Assembly (NCBI GenBank): GCA_041477005.1
Contig: JBGOUJ010000013.1
Span: 1 to 32,409 of the forward strand
Direction: 5' to 3'
DNA: 32,409 nucleotides
Origin: JBGOUJ01 sp041477005
Lineage (GTDB): Bacteria > Acidobacteriota > Terriglobia > Bryobacterales > JACQDG01
Shown here one piece after another: positions 16,618 to 24,009 of this stretch. The notes beneath the pieces are model-generated. The model did no database searches and was not told where the DNA came from. It saw nothing but the letters and a program-made list of their open reading frames with translations. Every line of letters starts with the position of its first letter. The stretch's first letter is position 1. Made by a program: the position numbers and the translations under genes.

Positions 16618-17180
16618 TCTCACCGCCTGTTGCAACCACACCGGTAACGTCCCCCCGGCAGGGCGGAGAAGGGGTTCTGCCGGGCGGCTCTACCTGCAAA
16701 GTGCTGGACTGGCCGGAGCTGCTTTCGCAGCGGCGCCAGTGGAGGCTGGAGCGTAGAACGGTTGTTTGGACAAACGGGTGCTTCGATCTTCTCCACATCG
16801 GCCATGTCCGCAACCTGGAGCAAGCTCGCCGCTTCGGCGACGTCCTCGTTGTGGGCGTCAACAGCGACAGCTCGGTTCGGCAACTGAAGGGAGCGGGCCG
16901 GCCGATTATTCCGGCCGAGCAAAGAGCCGCGCTCGTGGCAGCGCTGGAGTGTGTAAGCTGGGTGACCATCTTTGATGATCTGACCCCGCTGGGACCGATC
17001 TCGCGGCTGCAGCCCGACGTCCACTGCAAGGGGACCGACTACAAGCCGCCGGCCGGAAAGCCGATTCCCGAGGCGCCAATCGTCGAATCCTACGGCGGCA
17101 GGATCGAGTTCTTGCCGCTGGTGCCCGGCATCTCCACCACAGACGTGATCCATCGGATTTGTGGAGACCGAAATCCGTGA
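16614..17180 (+). CDS. rfaE2: D-glycero-beta-D-manno-heptose 1-phosphate adenylyltransferase (RfaE2/HldE C-terminal type)
   Basis: The family transfers AMP from ATP to heptose 1-phosphate, giving ADP-heptose. The nucleotidyltransferase motif is intact (VVWTNGCFDLLHIGHVRNLE, with HIGH at the HxGH position), and VGVNSDSSVRQLKGAGRPII, KGTDY and the C-terminal GISTTDVI match RfaE2. The kinase half of HldE is absent, so this is the single-domain form, with about 27 extra N-terminal residues. It overlaps flgJ by four bases (ATGA) and closes the flgF operon. That is unusual company for a heptose gene and hints at use in flagellar glycosylation; LPS core synthesis is the conventional role. Confidence 0.88.
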   Translation: MISPPVATTPVTSPRQGGEGVLPGGSTCKVLDWPELLSQRRQWRLERRTVVWTNGCFDLLHIGHVRNLEQARRFGDVLVVGVNSDSSVRQLKGAGRPIIPAEQRAALVAALECVSWVTIFDDLTPLGPISRLQPDVHCKGTDYKPPAGKPIPEAPIVESYGGRIEFLPLVPGISTTDVIHRICGDRNP

Positions 17181-17256
17181 GCTTAGGGCCCGTCATAGAA
17201 TTACCATGCCAGCACGCCGAGTCCGCTTGCTCACGCGCGCGGCTCAGAAAGCCCTT

Positions 17257-17283
17257 CCGAGCCGCGACCGTCAGGGAGCGGTT
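17257..17283 (+). repeat. Dispersed REP-like repeat, copy 2
   Basis: CCGAGCCGCGACC followed by GTCAGGGAGCGGTT matches the copy at 14386-14412 at 25 of 27 positions. It is intergenic, about 75 bases after the rfaE2-like gene. A shorter partial match (GCCGCGACCG) lies at about 18967-18976. Confidence 0.6.
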
Positions 17284-17315
17284 GGCACTGTTATGTCTTG
17301 ACAGGCCCTTGGGCA

Positions 17316-17345
17316 GGACCACCACGGGCGGGGGGCGGTCCTTAT
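17316..17345 (+). terminator. Possible hairpin terminator after the flgF operon
   Basis: GGACC at 17316 pairs with GGTCC at 17337-17341, across a G-rich loop, and is followed by TTATAAAG. A smaller GCCC-TT-GGGC hairpin lies at 17305-17314. The T stretch is short, so termination here is only plausible. Confidence 0.3.
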
Positions 17346-17512
17346 AAAGAGTGATAAAGATTCATAGAGACTGGGGGGGGCTAGAAGTCCTATATGTTGC
17401 TCTAGGGCCTTTAACTGTTACACCTTGAGTGCATTAAGGGTGAGCTTTATGGAGACTTGGCCCTAGAAATTTTTCCCCATAAACCATACATTATCACCTG
17501 GGGCAAGCGCGG
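17341..17512 (+). other. AT-richer structured intergenic element (candidate leader or small RNA)
   Basis: This stretch is visibly poorer in GC than its surroundings and has no open frame of note. It contains a run of eight G (17373-17380) and a perfect nine-base inverted repeat, TCTAGGGCC (17401-17409) with GGCCCTAGA (17459-17467). The loop holds an inner hairpin (CACCTT with AAGGGTG). The outer stem is followed by AAATTTTT and then by a CCCCA/TGGGG pair (17475-17479 and 17499-17503). It lies directly upstream of the sigma-54 activator gene. It may be a leader, a terminator with a large loop or a separate RNA; no known riboswitch was recognised. Confidence 0.35.
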
Positions 17513-17539
17513 TATCAAAGCGTACGGAGGCTGGTTTAT

Positions 17540-18952
17540 ATGGGACTGCTATTGATCGCGGAAGGGTCAAGCATCGTCGAGGCAACATCGAGTCTTTGCG
17601 GGGCCCTATCCTTACACCGGGTGCGAACGATCGAGGAGGCCACCCAGTACCTGGAGGAGAACCCGGTGCGGGCCGTCGTTATCGAGCTGCCCGTGAGCGG
17701 CTGCGATACCGTGACCGCTCTATCTCGCATCCAGGCCCGCCACGCGGGCCTCCCGATAGTGGTAATCGGCAGCTCGCTGGGAACCAAAGATGTGGTTCGA
17801 ATGACCCAGCTAGGCGCGTTCCAGGTCTTGTCAGCTTCCGAGCCGGCGTCCGAGATTCTGCAGTGGATCATGCAAGCCCGCGAGGCCTCCAGCCATCTGC
17901 TGGAAGCGCCCGACTCGGATGCGGAGGCGCAGCCCTGGAAGCGGTATCTGGTGGGGCAAAGCTGGCCGATGCGGGTACTCGGGGAGATGATCCGTCTGGT
18001 GGCGCCCCGCCGGTGCACGGTGCTGATTACGGGAGAGACCGGAAGCGGCAAGGAAATGGTAGCGCGCGCCATGCATGCCTGCAGCCCGCGGGGACAGATG
18101 CCGATGGTGGCCATCAACTGCAGTGCGCTGCCGGAACAACTGCTCGAAGCCGAATTGTTCGGCTACGTCAAAGGCGCGTTTACCGGCGCTTACACCCACC
18201 GGATCGGCCGCATCGAGCATGCCAATCGCAGCACGCTGTTCCTGGACGAGATTGGCGAGATGCCGATGAGCTTGCAGTCGAAGCTGCTGCGGGTCCTCCA
18301 GGAACGCGAGTTTCAACCGCTCGGCACTTCGGAAACGGTACGCGTGGATATCCGTGTAATCGCCGCGAGCAACTCCGATCTCGAGGAGATGGTCCGCAAG
18401 GGCCGTTTCCGCGAAGACCTCTATTATCGGCTGAACGTGGCGCCGATTCAGGTCCCGCCACTGCGGCGGCGCCGGTCCGACGTTCCCCTTCTAGTGCGGC
18501 ACTTTGTCCAAAAAATCTGCCGGCTGGAAGACCTGCCGGCAAAGGCTGTGGCTGCCGAAGCGATGGTTTGGCTGGGCAATCAGTCGTGGCCGGGCAACGT
18601 CCGCCAGCTCGAAAACGCAGCGGAAATCGCCGTGGCGTTGAGCGGCGAGCGTTTGCTCCTCACCCTGAGCGACTTTGCGCCGGTGGTGAGCGGCAGCTTC
18701 GAAGTGGGACTGCCGCTGGTGCCGGATGACGGCCTTGACTACAATGCCGTCGTGGATCAGTTCGAGCGGGGCATTCTGGAGCGAGCGCTGCAACTTGCCG
18801 ACGGCAGCAAGAAGAGGGCTGCTGAACTGCTTCGGCTCAAGCGTACAACCTTCTCAGCCAAGCTCAAGAGCCTCAATATCGAGACGATCGATGCCGACGC
18901 AGACGAAGAACCCGAGTCTGTTTCGACCAGCCGTGTGCCCGCCCTGACGTAG
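17540..18952 (+). CDS. FleQ-like sigma-54-dependent flagellar activator
   Basis: This 470-residue bacterial enhancer-binding protein has three parts. The N-terminal receiver-like domain (1-110) is degenerate: the acidic pair is missing (LLLIAEG), the phospho-acceptor position is Glu49 (VVIELPVSG), and the usual Lys before Pro is absent. The AAA+ domain (about 137-375) is complete: Walker A GETGSGKE (165-172), the sigma-54 contact loop GAFTGA (212-217), Walker B LFLDEIGEMP and the arginine-finger region REDLYYRLN. The C-terminal Fis-type helix-turn-helix lies at about 424-445 (KKRAAELLRLKRTTFSAKLK). No partner kinase gene is nearby. As with FleQ/FlrA, the family role would be master activation of flagellar operons. 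GGAGG nine bases upstream supports the start. Confidence 0.85.
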   Translation: MGLLLIAEGSSIVEATSSLCGALSLHRVRTIEEATQYLEENPVRAVVIELPVSGCDTVTALSRIQARHAGLPIVVIGSSLGTKDVVRMTQLGAFQVLSASEPASEILQWIMQAREASSHLLEAPDSDAEAQPWKRYLVGQSWPMRVLGEMIRLVAPRRCTVLITGETGSGKEMVARAMHACSPRGQMPMVAINCSALPEQLLEAELFGYVKGAFTGAYTHRIGRIEHANRSTLFLDEIGEMPMSLQSKLLRVLQEREFQPLGTSETVRVDIRVIAASNSDLEEMVRKGRFREDLYYRLNVAPIQVPPLRRRRSDVPLLVRHFVQKICRLEDLPAKAVAAEAMVWLGNQSWPGNVRQLENAAEIAVALSGERLLLTLSDFAPVVSGSFEVGLPLVPDDGLDYNAVVDQFERGILERALQLADGSKKRAAELLRLKRTTFSAKLKSLNIETIDADADEEPESVSTSRVPALT

Positions 18953-19041
18953 TTCTGATCCCTCACGCCGCGACCGCAAACAGCCCCGCTGATTTTTCGC
19001 CGCCGGTTTAAGCGGTCCCGGCGTCAGGATCGTTTGGAGCG

Positions 19042-20268
19042 CTACCGCTTCAGCGAGAGCGTCTCTTGCATCAACTCGTCAGCCGTGGTGACGGAGCGCG
19101 CGTTGGCCTGGTAGCTCCGCTGGTAGCTGATGAGTTGCGTGAGCTGGTCGGCCAGGTCGACGTTGGAAGATTCCAGCGCTTCCCCAACGATCGTGCCGTT
19201 GCCCTGCGTTCCCGAGGCCGACGCCGGCATCACGAACGAGTCGGCGGCGGCGCGGTAGGCATTGGCGCCGGCGGCAATCAGCGTAGCCGGATTCCGGACC
19301 GCCGCCACAGCCAACTGTGCGACGTCTGATTCCACGCCGTTCGAGTATCGCGCGATCACCTTGCCGTCGTCGCCGATCCGCACGTCCGTCACGGTGGCCG
19401 CCGCGCTGCCGTCCTGCGTCACGGATTTCGTTACTGAAACCTCGGGCAACTGCGAGATGGCGGGATTCGTGGCGCCGCCCGGGCCAAAAACGTCCCAGTT
19501 CAATGTTCCCAGCGACGTCAGGCCGGAGGCCGTCGTGAAGTCCACTGGCCCGACCGTTATGTTGGCCGCTGTAGACGGATCGAGAACTCCGTTGATAAAT
19601 TTGATGGAAGTCGGCGAAAAGGCCGGCGCCGGCTGCTTCACATCCGGGTCGGACGAGCTGAGCTTGATTCCCCACGTATCGGTGGCGGTCTTGGTGAAGG
19701 TCACTTTGAACAGATGCGGGCCGCCGTTGGAGTCGAACAACTGTAACGGCACGTCCATGGTGGTGCCGACCGGCGCAGATGCGTCCACGTTGGCGCCGAT
19801 CGAAAACTTCGTGCTGGCGCGCGCCGGCAGGCTCGATCCAAGGGGCACCAAAATGTCCTGCACAGGTCCGGTGGTCGTAATGGTGTTTGTCGCCGTGTTC
19901 ACGTTCCACCCTTGCACCCGCGCCCCGCTCACCGTGACAAGCACGCCGGGCGGGCCTACGCGGAAGCCGCCATCGCGTGTATATAACAGCTCTCCGGAAC
20001 TGCCCTTGACCATGAAGAAGCCGCTGCCCTGAATAGCGGCATCCAGTGGGTTTTGGGTCGACTGGACGGGACCCTGAACGAAGTCCTTCGCTTCAGACCC
20101 TACCGTAACTCCCGCGCCGCTGCCGTCCGCCCCCAGGATCATTTCCTGAAAGGAAATGTCATCCTTCTTGTAGCTGGGGGTGTTCAGGTTGGCGAGGTTT
20201 TGGCTGACGGAATCAACTCCGTTGGATAGCGCCCGCAATGCAGAAAGGGGTATTGAAAAAGAGCTCAT
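19042..20268 (-). CDS. flgE: Flagellar hook protein FlgE
   Basis: FlgE builds the hook. From the ATG at 20268 it has 408 residues: N-terminal FSIPLSALRALSNGVDSVSQ and NLANLNTPSYKKDDISFQEM, then QSTQNPLDAAIQGSGFFMVK, a variable middle with the FlgE D2-type region, and C-terminal ALESSNVDLADQLTQLISYQ with RSYQANARSVTTADELMQ. AGGAG six bases upstream fixes this start; a longer frame to 20478 adds unrelated residues. The 247-base gap between fliJ and flgE contains a good sigma-54 promoter candidate. Confidence 0.95.
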   Translation of the reverse strand: MSSFSIPLSALRALSNGVDSVSQNLANLNTPSYKKDDISFQEMILGADGSGAGVTVGSEAKDFVQGPVQSTQNPLDAAIQGSGFFMVKGSSGELLYTRDGGFRVGPPGVLVTVSGARVQGWNVNTATNTITTTGPVQDILVPLGSSLPARASTKFSIGANVDASAPVGTTMDVPLQLFDSNGGPHLFKVTFTKTATDTWGIKLSSSDPDVKQPAPAFSPTSIKFINGVLDPSTAANITVGPVDFTTASGLTSLGTLNWDVFGPGGATNPAISQLPEVSVTKSVTQDGSAAATVTDVRIGDDGKVIARYSNGVESDVAQLAVAAVRNPATLIAAGANAYRAAADSFVMPASASGTQGNGTIVGEALESSNVDLADQLTQLISYQRSYQANARSVTTADELMQETLSLKR

Positions 20269-20297
20269 ATTATCTCCTGTTCCCGTCCGGTCTGCTT

Positions 20298-20315
20298 CCG
20301 GCGCCTCGGCGCCGG
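20298..20315. repeat. Perfect palindrome in the flgE leader
   Basis: CCGGCGCC-TC-GGCGCCGG is an 8+8 base inverted repeat with a two-base centre. It lies about 30 bases upstream of the flgE start and downstream of the predicted sigma-54 start site, so it would form a stable hairpin in the 5' leader or be an operator. Confidence 0.5.
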
Positions 20316-20340
20316 GGCTTCTCGGCTCGGATCGGGAAGG

Positions 20341-20357
20341 TGCACGCCGGTCGCCAA
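20341..20357 (-). promoter_or_regulatory. Sigma-54 promoter candidate for flgE
   Basis: The minus strand reads TTGGCGACCGGCGTGCA: TTGGC at -24 and TGCA at -12, with exact spacing. The predicted start near 20329 leaves a leader of about 60 bases that contains the palindrome and the AGGAG ribosome binding site. Hook genes are commonly sigma-54 dependent, and the activator gene lies next door. Confidence 0.45.
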
Positions 20358-20515
20358 AGCTGACCTTCCGGACGGCCCGGGAAAGTTTGGCGCATTTTCG
20401 GAGTTTGTATGGCCACGCCGGCCGGAAGACGCGAAGGTTCGGGTTGCCAAAAGACAAGAAGGGGCAGAGGCTCCCCAAAACCGTGACGAGATCTCGTCCG
20501 ACAATTCGGAAGCGC

Positions 20516-20974
20516 TCATTTTCCCGGATCGCCCTCGTTCTGCTCCCGTACGAAACGGCTCAGGTACGCCTCGGCTCCCAGTTGTTCGATCTCCTTGTTC
20601 ATCTCGGCGAGCCATTGGCGGTAGTCGCGATCTCGCTGCCGGTCGAGCAAGCGGACCTCGACCTCGAAACCACGCACTTTTTCGCGCTGCGTCCGGATCT
20701 TCCCCTCCAACCGCAGGATCTCATCGTCGAAGCGCTCCAGCCTCTTCCGCGTAGTCGCCTGATAGTTGCCGTAACAAAGCAGCGTCGCTCCCGGAATTTC
20801 GGGACTCCGCAGGAGCAGTTCTCGCTGCCGCCGGACTTCCTCCTGCAGGAGCTGCCTCTGGCGTCGCAGGTGCTCCTGCTCGCCGAGGAGCCGTTGGAGC
20901 CGGTGCTCTTCGAGCTCCAGGAGCCCGTTCTTCAATTGCCTTAAGGCCTCTAAGCGGAACTCAAATCGCTTCAT
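20516..20974 (-). CDS. fliJ: Flagellar export chaperone-like protein FliJ
   Basis: FliJ is a small coiled-coil stalk protein of the FliH-FliI-FliJ export ATPase. The 152 residues begin KRFEFRLEALRQLKNGLLEL, as in FliJ, and are nearly all helical and rich in Arg, Glu, Gln and Leu, with heptad-like spacing through about residue 130. It is separated from fliI and fliH, which are not in this window. The start at 20974 is divergent from fliM. Confidence 0.75.
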   Translation of the reverse strand: MKRFEFRLEALRQLKNGLLELEEHRLQRLLGEQEHLRRQRQLLQEEVRRQRELLLRSPEIPGATLLCYGNYQATTRKRLERFDDEILRLEGKIRTQREKVRGFEVEVRLLDRQRDRDYRQWLAEMNKEIEQLGAEAYLSRFVREQNEGDPGK

Positions 20975-21125
20975 GGGACCCTGCTGCCGGCGGAGGCCTT
21001 ACCACTGCATCCAGCCGGCCAATCGGACCGCGACCCCGCTGGAAGCGGCTCCTTGGGCCCCGAGCAGGATGCTGCAGGTCTGCCATCACGGGCTGATGCC
21101 TGACCGGCGTCAGGCCGAATCGGAA

Positions 21126-21142
21126 TCGGCAAGACTCGTGCA
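21126..21142 (+). promoter_or_regulatory. Possible sigma-54 box before fliM
   Basis: TCGGCAAGACTCGTGCA has GGCA and TGCA at sigma-54 spacing, with C in place of T before GGCA. The implied start is about four bases before the fliM ATG, the same distance as for the flgF box. However, AAGGGG just after the box resembles a ribosome binding site, and it would not be transcribed from here. Confidence 0.25.
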
Positions 21143-21156
21143 AGGGGTTAAGACTC

Positions 21157-22155
21157 ATGAGTCAAGACCTTCCACTGGGTGACGACCTGTCACGCCTCGG
21201 GCTGGCCGTTTCGGATCCCGCTCGACCCGCCGTTCCGGGTACGGCCCCGACCGAGGTCGGCGCCCCACCGCGCTTCGACTTCCGCGATTTCCAGCGCCTC
21301 TCACCACAACAAATGGACCGCATTCGCGAGCGTCACGAAGCGGCGATGCCGCCACTCGGCGCCGTCTTGAGCTCTTTCTTGCGCGGCACCATCGAGGCCA
21401 GCCTGGAAGGTGCGGATCCTCAGTCTTCGCCACCCTTGCCTGGCGCCGGCAAAGCGACCGTCTACCAGCCGCTCTTGCGCTGCGACGACGGTTCGCCGGT
21501 GGGTTTTATGACGGCAGGTTCCGACCTTGTGTCGCTGTTCCTCGACCTGCTGTTCGGCGGCTCAGGGAAACACGGCCTCCCGCTGGCCCGGCCGCTCACG
21601 GAAATTGAAAAGCCGCTGCTGCACAGCGTGTTCCAGTGCGTGCTGGGAGAATTGGCTGCCTGCTGGCAGGATCTTGGGGTTGGCGCGATCCATCTGGAAG
21701 CGGGCGGCGGCAACGCGGCGCCGCAGAATCCGTGCACGGGGCCGGCAGTGGCTATCAAGCTGAACCTCAAATTGCAAGACACAAGCTATCCGCTTCGAAT
21801 AGTGCTTCTCGCCGACGCCTTCCCGGAGGAAGGTGCGGCCGCTGAGCGCAAGCCTTCCCAGCCCAGGGAGCGCCTGCAGACTGCGACCCTGTTACTCTCA
21901 CGGCTGGAAAAAAGCCCTGTACGCATGGAAGCCTGCCTCAGCGGCCTCTCGATCAGCGTTCTTGACCTGCTTGCTTTGCGCCTGGGAGATATTCTGGTGT
22001 TCGACTGCCCGCGAACGCAGCCGGCGGAATTACTGATCAACGGCAGCCTGCGCTTTCTCGGAAGCATGGTCCCGTGCCAGGGCCGCAAGGGCTTCCAGAT
22101 CGAGAAGGCCGTTAAACACTCCGCGAACGCCGGGAGTGCTCCTGCCGGTTCGTAA
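21157..22155 (+). CDS. fliM: Flagellar motor switch protein FliM (divergent)
   Basis: FliM is the C-ring subunit that binds CheY-P and FliG. The 332 residues show the FliM start of domain (FDFRDFQRLSPQQMDRIRER, then LSSFLRGTIEASL), the middle domain (LFLDLLFGGSGKHGLPLARP, then LTEIEKPLLHSVFQCVLGEL) and a C-terminal SpoA domain (LSISVLDLLALRLGDILVFD). The N-terminal CheY-binding LSQDEIDALL-type motif is not seen; the protein starts MSQDLPLGDDLSRLGLAV instead. Overall similarity to classical FliM is modest, so a FliM-type paralogue is possible. Confidence 0.8.
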   Translation: MSQDLPLGDDLSRLGLAVSDPARPAVPGTAPTEVGAPPRFDFRDFQRLSPQQMDRIRERHEAAMPPLGAVLSSFLRGTIEASLEGADPQSSPPLPGAGKATVYQPLLRCDDGSPVGFMTAGSDLVSLFLDLLFGGSGKHGLPLARPLTEIEKPLLHSVFQCVLGELAACWQDLGVGAIHLEAGGGNAAPQNPCTGPAVAIKLNLKLQDTSYPLRIVLLADAFPEEGAAAERKPSQPRERLQTATLLLSRLEKSPVRMEACLSGLSISVLDLLALRLGDILVFDCPRTQPAELLINGSLRFLGSMVPCQGRKGFQIEKAVKHSANAGSAPAGS

Positions 22156-22158
22156 CGA

Positions 22159-22173
22159 GCCGCGGACCGCGGC
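22159..22173. repeat. Small perfect inverted repeat after fliM
   Basis: GCCGCGG-A-CCGCGGC lies four bases after the fliM stop, in the 105-base gap between convergent fliM and the glycosyltransferase gene. There is no T run directly after it; TTTTT occurs at 22257-22261. It may serve as a weak terminator. Confidence 0.3.
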
Positions 22174-22260
22174 GGCTTCCTGCCTCCGTCGAGTCGTTTC
22201 CATCACTGGTCCATTACTGGCCGCGGGAGCCAACAGTTTGACGCCCCGAGGCCCGGTTTT

Positions 22261-24009
22261 TCAGGATTTCGTCACGCTCCCGCACTCGCGGTCGGCCAAG
22301 ACGCCTCGAATCCACTCCTGAAGGGGCTGCCAAACACTCCCCCAGTCTCCTGGCGCGCCCTGGCGGAACAGGCGCATAGTGGGGTACCACGGCGAGTCAT
22401 GGCGGTCGAGCAACCACCGCCAGTCCGGAGCATATGGCAACAGCGCCGCCACCGGTCGCCCGAGGGCGCCGGCGAGGTGCGCTACCGAGGTGTCGACTGT
22501 AACTAACCCATCCAGGGCCGCCAGGTTGGCCGCGGTCGCCGCGTAGTCACCGAGCGCCGGGCCCAGGTGCACGATTCGTACATCCGGCAGGTCCAGGATC
22601 TGTCGCGCGGCGACGCCTACTTGCAAGCTGAAAAACGTTACGCCCTCCAGACGCAGAATGCATTCGAACTCCCGCAGCAGGCAGGAGCGGTTTCGATCGT
22701 TCGCATGGTTCGGATTGCCTGCCCAGACCAGTCCGATCCTCAGACCCGTGGCCGTCTGCACGCGTGGATCGGGAGAGACGCCGGCCGGCGCAGAGAGATA
22801 CCACTCCCGAGCTGGAATCGTTTCGACTCGCGTCCCCGTCAATCCTGGAATTTCCAGCAGCGGGCAGAACACGTCGGCGCCATCCACGGAATCGCCCTGA
22901 CTCAGCACACGGTCCACGTCGGGCGCCGCATCCATCAGTCGCTTCAGCTCGGGCCGGCAAACCAGCCAGATGCGCGCCCCGGCCCGGCGTAACAGATGAG
23001 CGTATCGGACGAACTGAATCGTGTCGCCGGCGCCCTGTTCCGAATAGAGAAGAGCCGTCTTGCCTTCCAGCGGCTCGCCAGCCCACATCGGACAGCCGGG
23101 CTGCGGCAGCCGGTTCCCTTTCTGCTTCCAGCGCCAGCGATACTCCGGCCACCCCTCTTCGAACCGGCCCTGCAGCAGCCACAGCAGCGCCCGGGCAACG
23201 CGGCTCGGCGCGTACTCCGGATCCACGGCTAATGCTTCTGCGTAGCACCGCTCTGCTTCTTCCAGGCGGAGCAGCTCACCCAACAGGTTGCCGAGGTTAT
23301 GCCAGGCCGGCACAAACTTGGGGGCCGCCTTCAAAGCCTCCCGGCAAGCCTCTTCCGCCTCCGCATAGCGCCGCTGTGCGCGCAGAAGAATCCCCAGCTC
23401 CGTCCACACCTCGGCTTTCGGGCCTTGGAGCGCCAGCGCCTGGCGGAAAGCGCGCTCCGCTTCCTCGCTTCGGCCGCATGCTCGTGCCGCGACTCCCGCG
23501 TAACAATGCGCCCTTCCGTCCCCGGGAGACCACGCCCCCGCCGTCCGGAACGCCCAGAGCGCCTCCTCCGCGCGCCCGCTGTCCAGGGACGACCACCCTA
23601 GGGCCAGCCGCGATTCCAGGTCCGCGGGATCCAGGCCCAACGCTCTAGCGAAGCAGTCTCCAGCGTCTTCATGCATTTCGGCGGCGCGGTACGTCAGCCC
23701 CATTTCCCGCCATAAGGCCGGCTGCTGCGGCTCCAGCCGGGCGGCGCACACCAACGCATCAAGAGCCGGCTGGACCTGTCCGAGTTGCCGGCACACGGAG
23801 CTCAGTTGCACGTACCCAGGTACATGGTCTGGCTGCAATTCCAGTCCCGCGATCCAGCTTCCCGCCGCATCCTTCAGCCGGCCTTCCCGGGTCAGGAGGG
23901 CCGCCCGCTGAAAGTGCCGTCGCGCCTCTGGAACGGGCGCAGCGGGTTCTGTTTTGAAGTCCCTCGAAGGGACATGGCCGCCTTTGAGCAGGGGAGTTGG
24001 TGCACGCAT
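22261..24009 (-). CDS. TPR-repeat protein with GT9-like glycosyltransferase domain
   Basis: From the ATG at 24009 this is 582 residues. The N-terminal half is made of about eight tetratricopeptide repeats (for example AWHNLGNLLGELLRLEEAER with CYAEALAVDPEY). The C-terminal part is a GT-B fold resembling GT9/heptosyltransferase domains: LLYSEQGAGDTIQFVRYAHL, IGLVWAGNPNHANDRNRSC, and VTVDTSVAHLAGALGRPVAA. TPR-linked transferases of this sort often modify proteins. It sits among flagellar genes together with a HAD protein and a methyltransferase, and the flgF operon includes an ADP-heptose-forming enzyme, so flagellar glycosylation is a reasonable guess. No ribosome binding site is obvious, and the ATG at 24021 is an alternative start. 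Confidence 0.75.
   Translation of the reverse strand: MRAPTPLLKGGHVPSRDFKTEPAAPVPEARRHFQRAALLTREGRLKDAAGSWIAGLELQPDHVPGYVQLSSVCRQLGQVQPALDALVCAARLEPQQPALWREMGLTYRAAEMHEDAGDCFARALGLDPADLESRLALGWSSLDSGRAEEALWAFRTAGAWSPGDGRAHCYAGVAARACGRSEEAERAFRQALALQGPKAEVWTELGILLRAQRRYAEAEEACREALKAAPKFVPAWHNLGNLLGELLRLEEAERCYAEALAVDPEYAPSRVARALLWLLQGRFEEGWPEYRWRWKQKGNRLPQPGCPMWAGEPLEGKTALLYSEQGAGDTIQFVRYAHLLRRAGARIWLVCRPELKRLMDAAPDVDRVLSQGDSVDGADVFCPLLEIPGLTGTRVETIPAREWYLSAPAGVSPDPRVQTATGLRIGLVWAGNPNHANDRNRSCLLREFECILRLEGVTFFSLQVGVAARQILDLPDVRIVHLGPALGDYAATAANLAALDGLVTVDTSVAHLAGALGRPVAALLPYAPDWRWLLDRHDSPWYPTMRLFRQGAPGDWGSVWQPLQEWIRGVLADRECGSVTKS

Noticed and set aside
17282..17298. TTGGCACTGTTATGTCT as a sigma-54 promoter for the activator gene
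   Set aside because: The -24 half (TTGGCAC) is perfect, but the -12 half reads GTC and lacks the essential GC; the start would also be some 240 bases upstream of the gene.
17298..17303. TTGACA as a -35 promoter element
   Set aside because: No TATAAT-like sequence follows at 16-18 bases; the downstream sequence is very GC-rich.
20341..20400. c-di-GMP riboswitch near flgE
   Set aside because: A fragment resembles the tetraloop-receptor side of the motif on the + strand, but the remaining conserved segments are missing and no + strand gene follows.
20269..20478. Extended N-terminus for FlgE
   Set aside because: The conserved FlgE start is at 20268 with AGGAG just upstream; the added residues resemble no hook protein.
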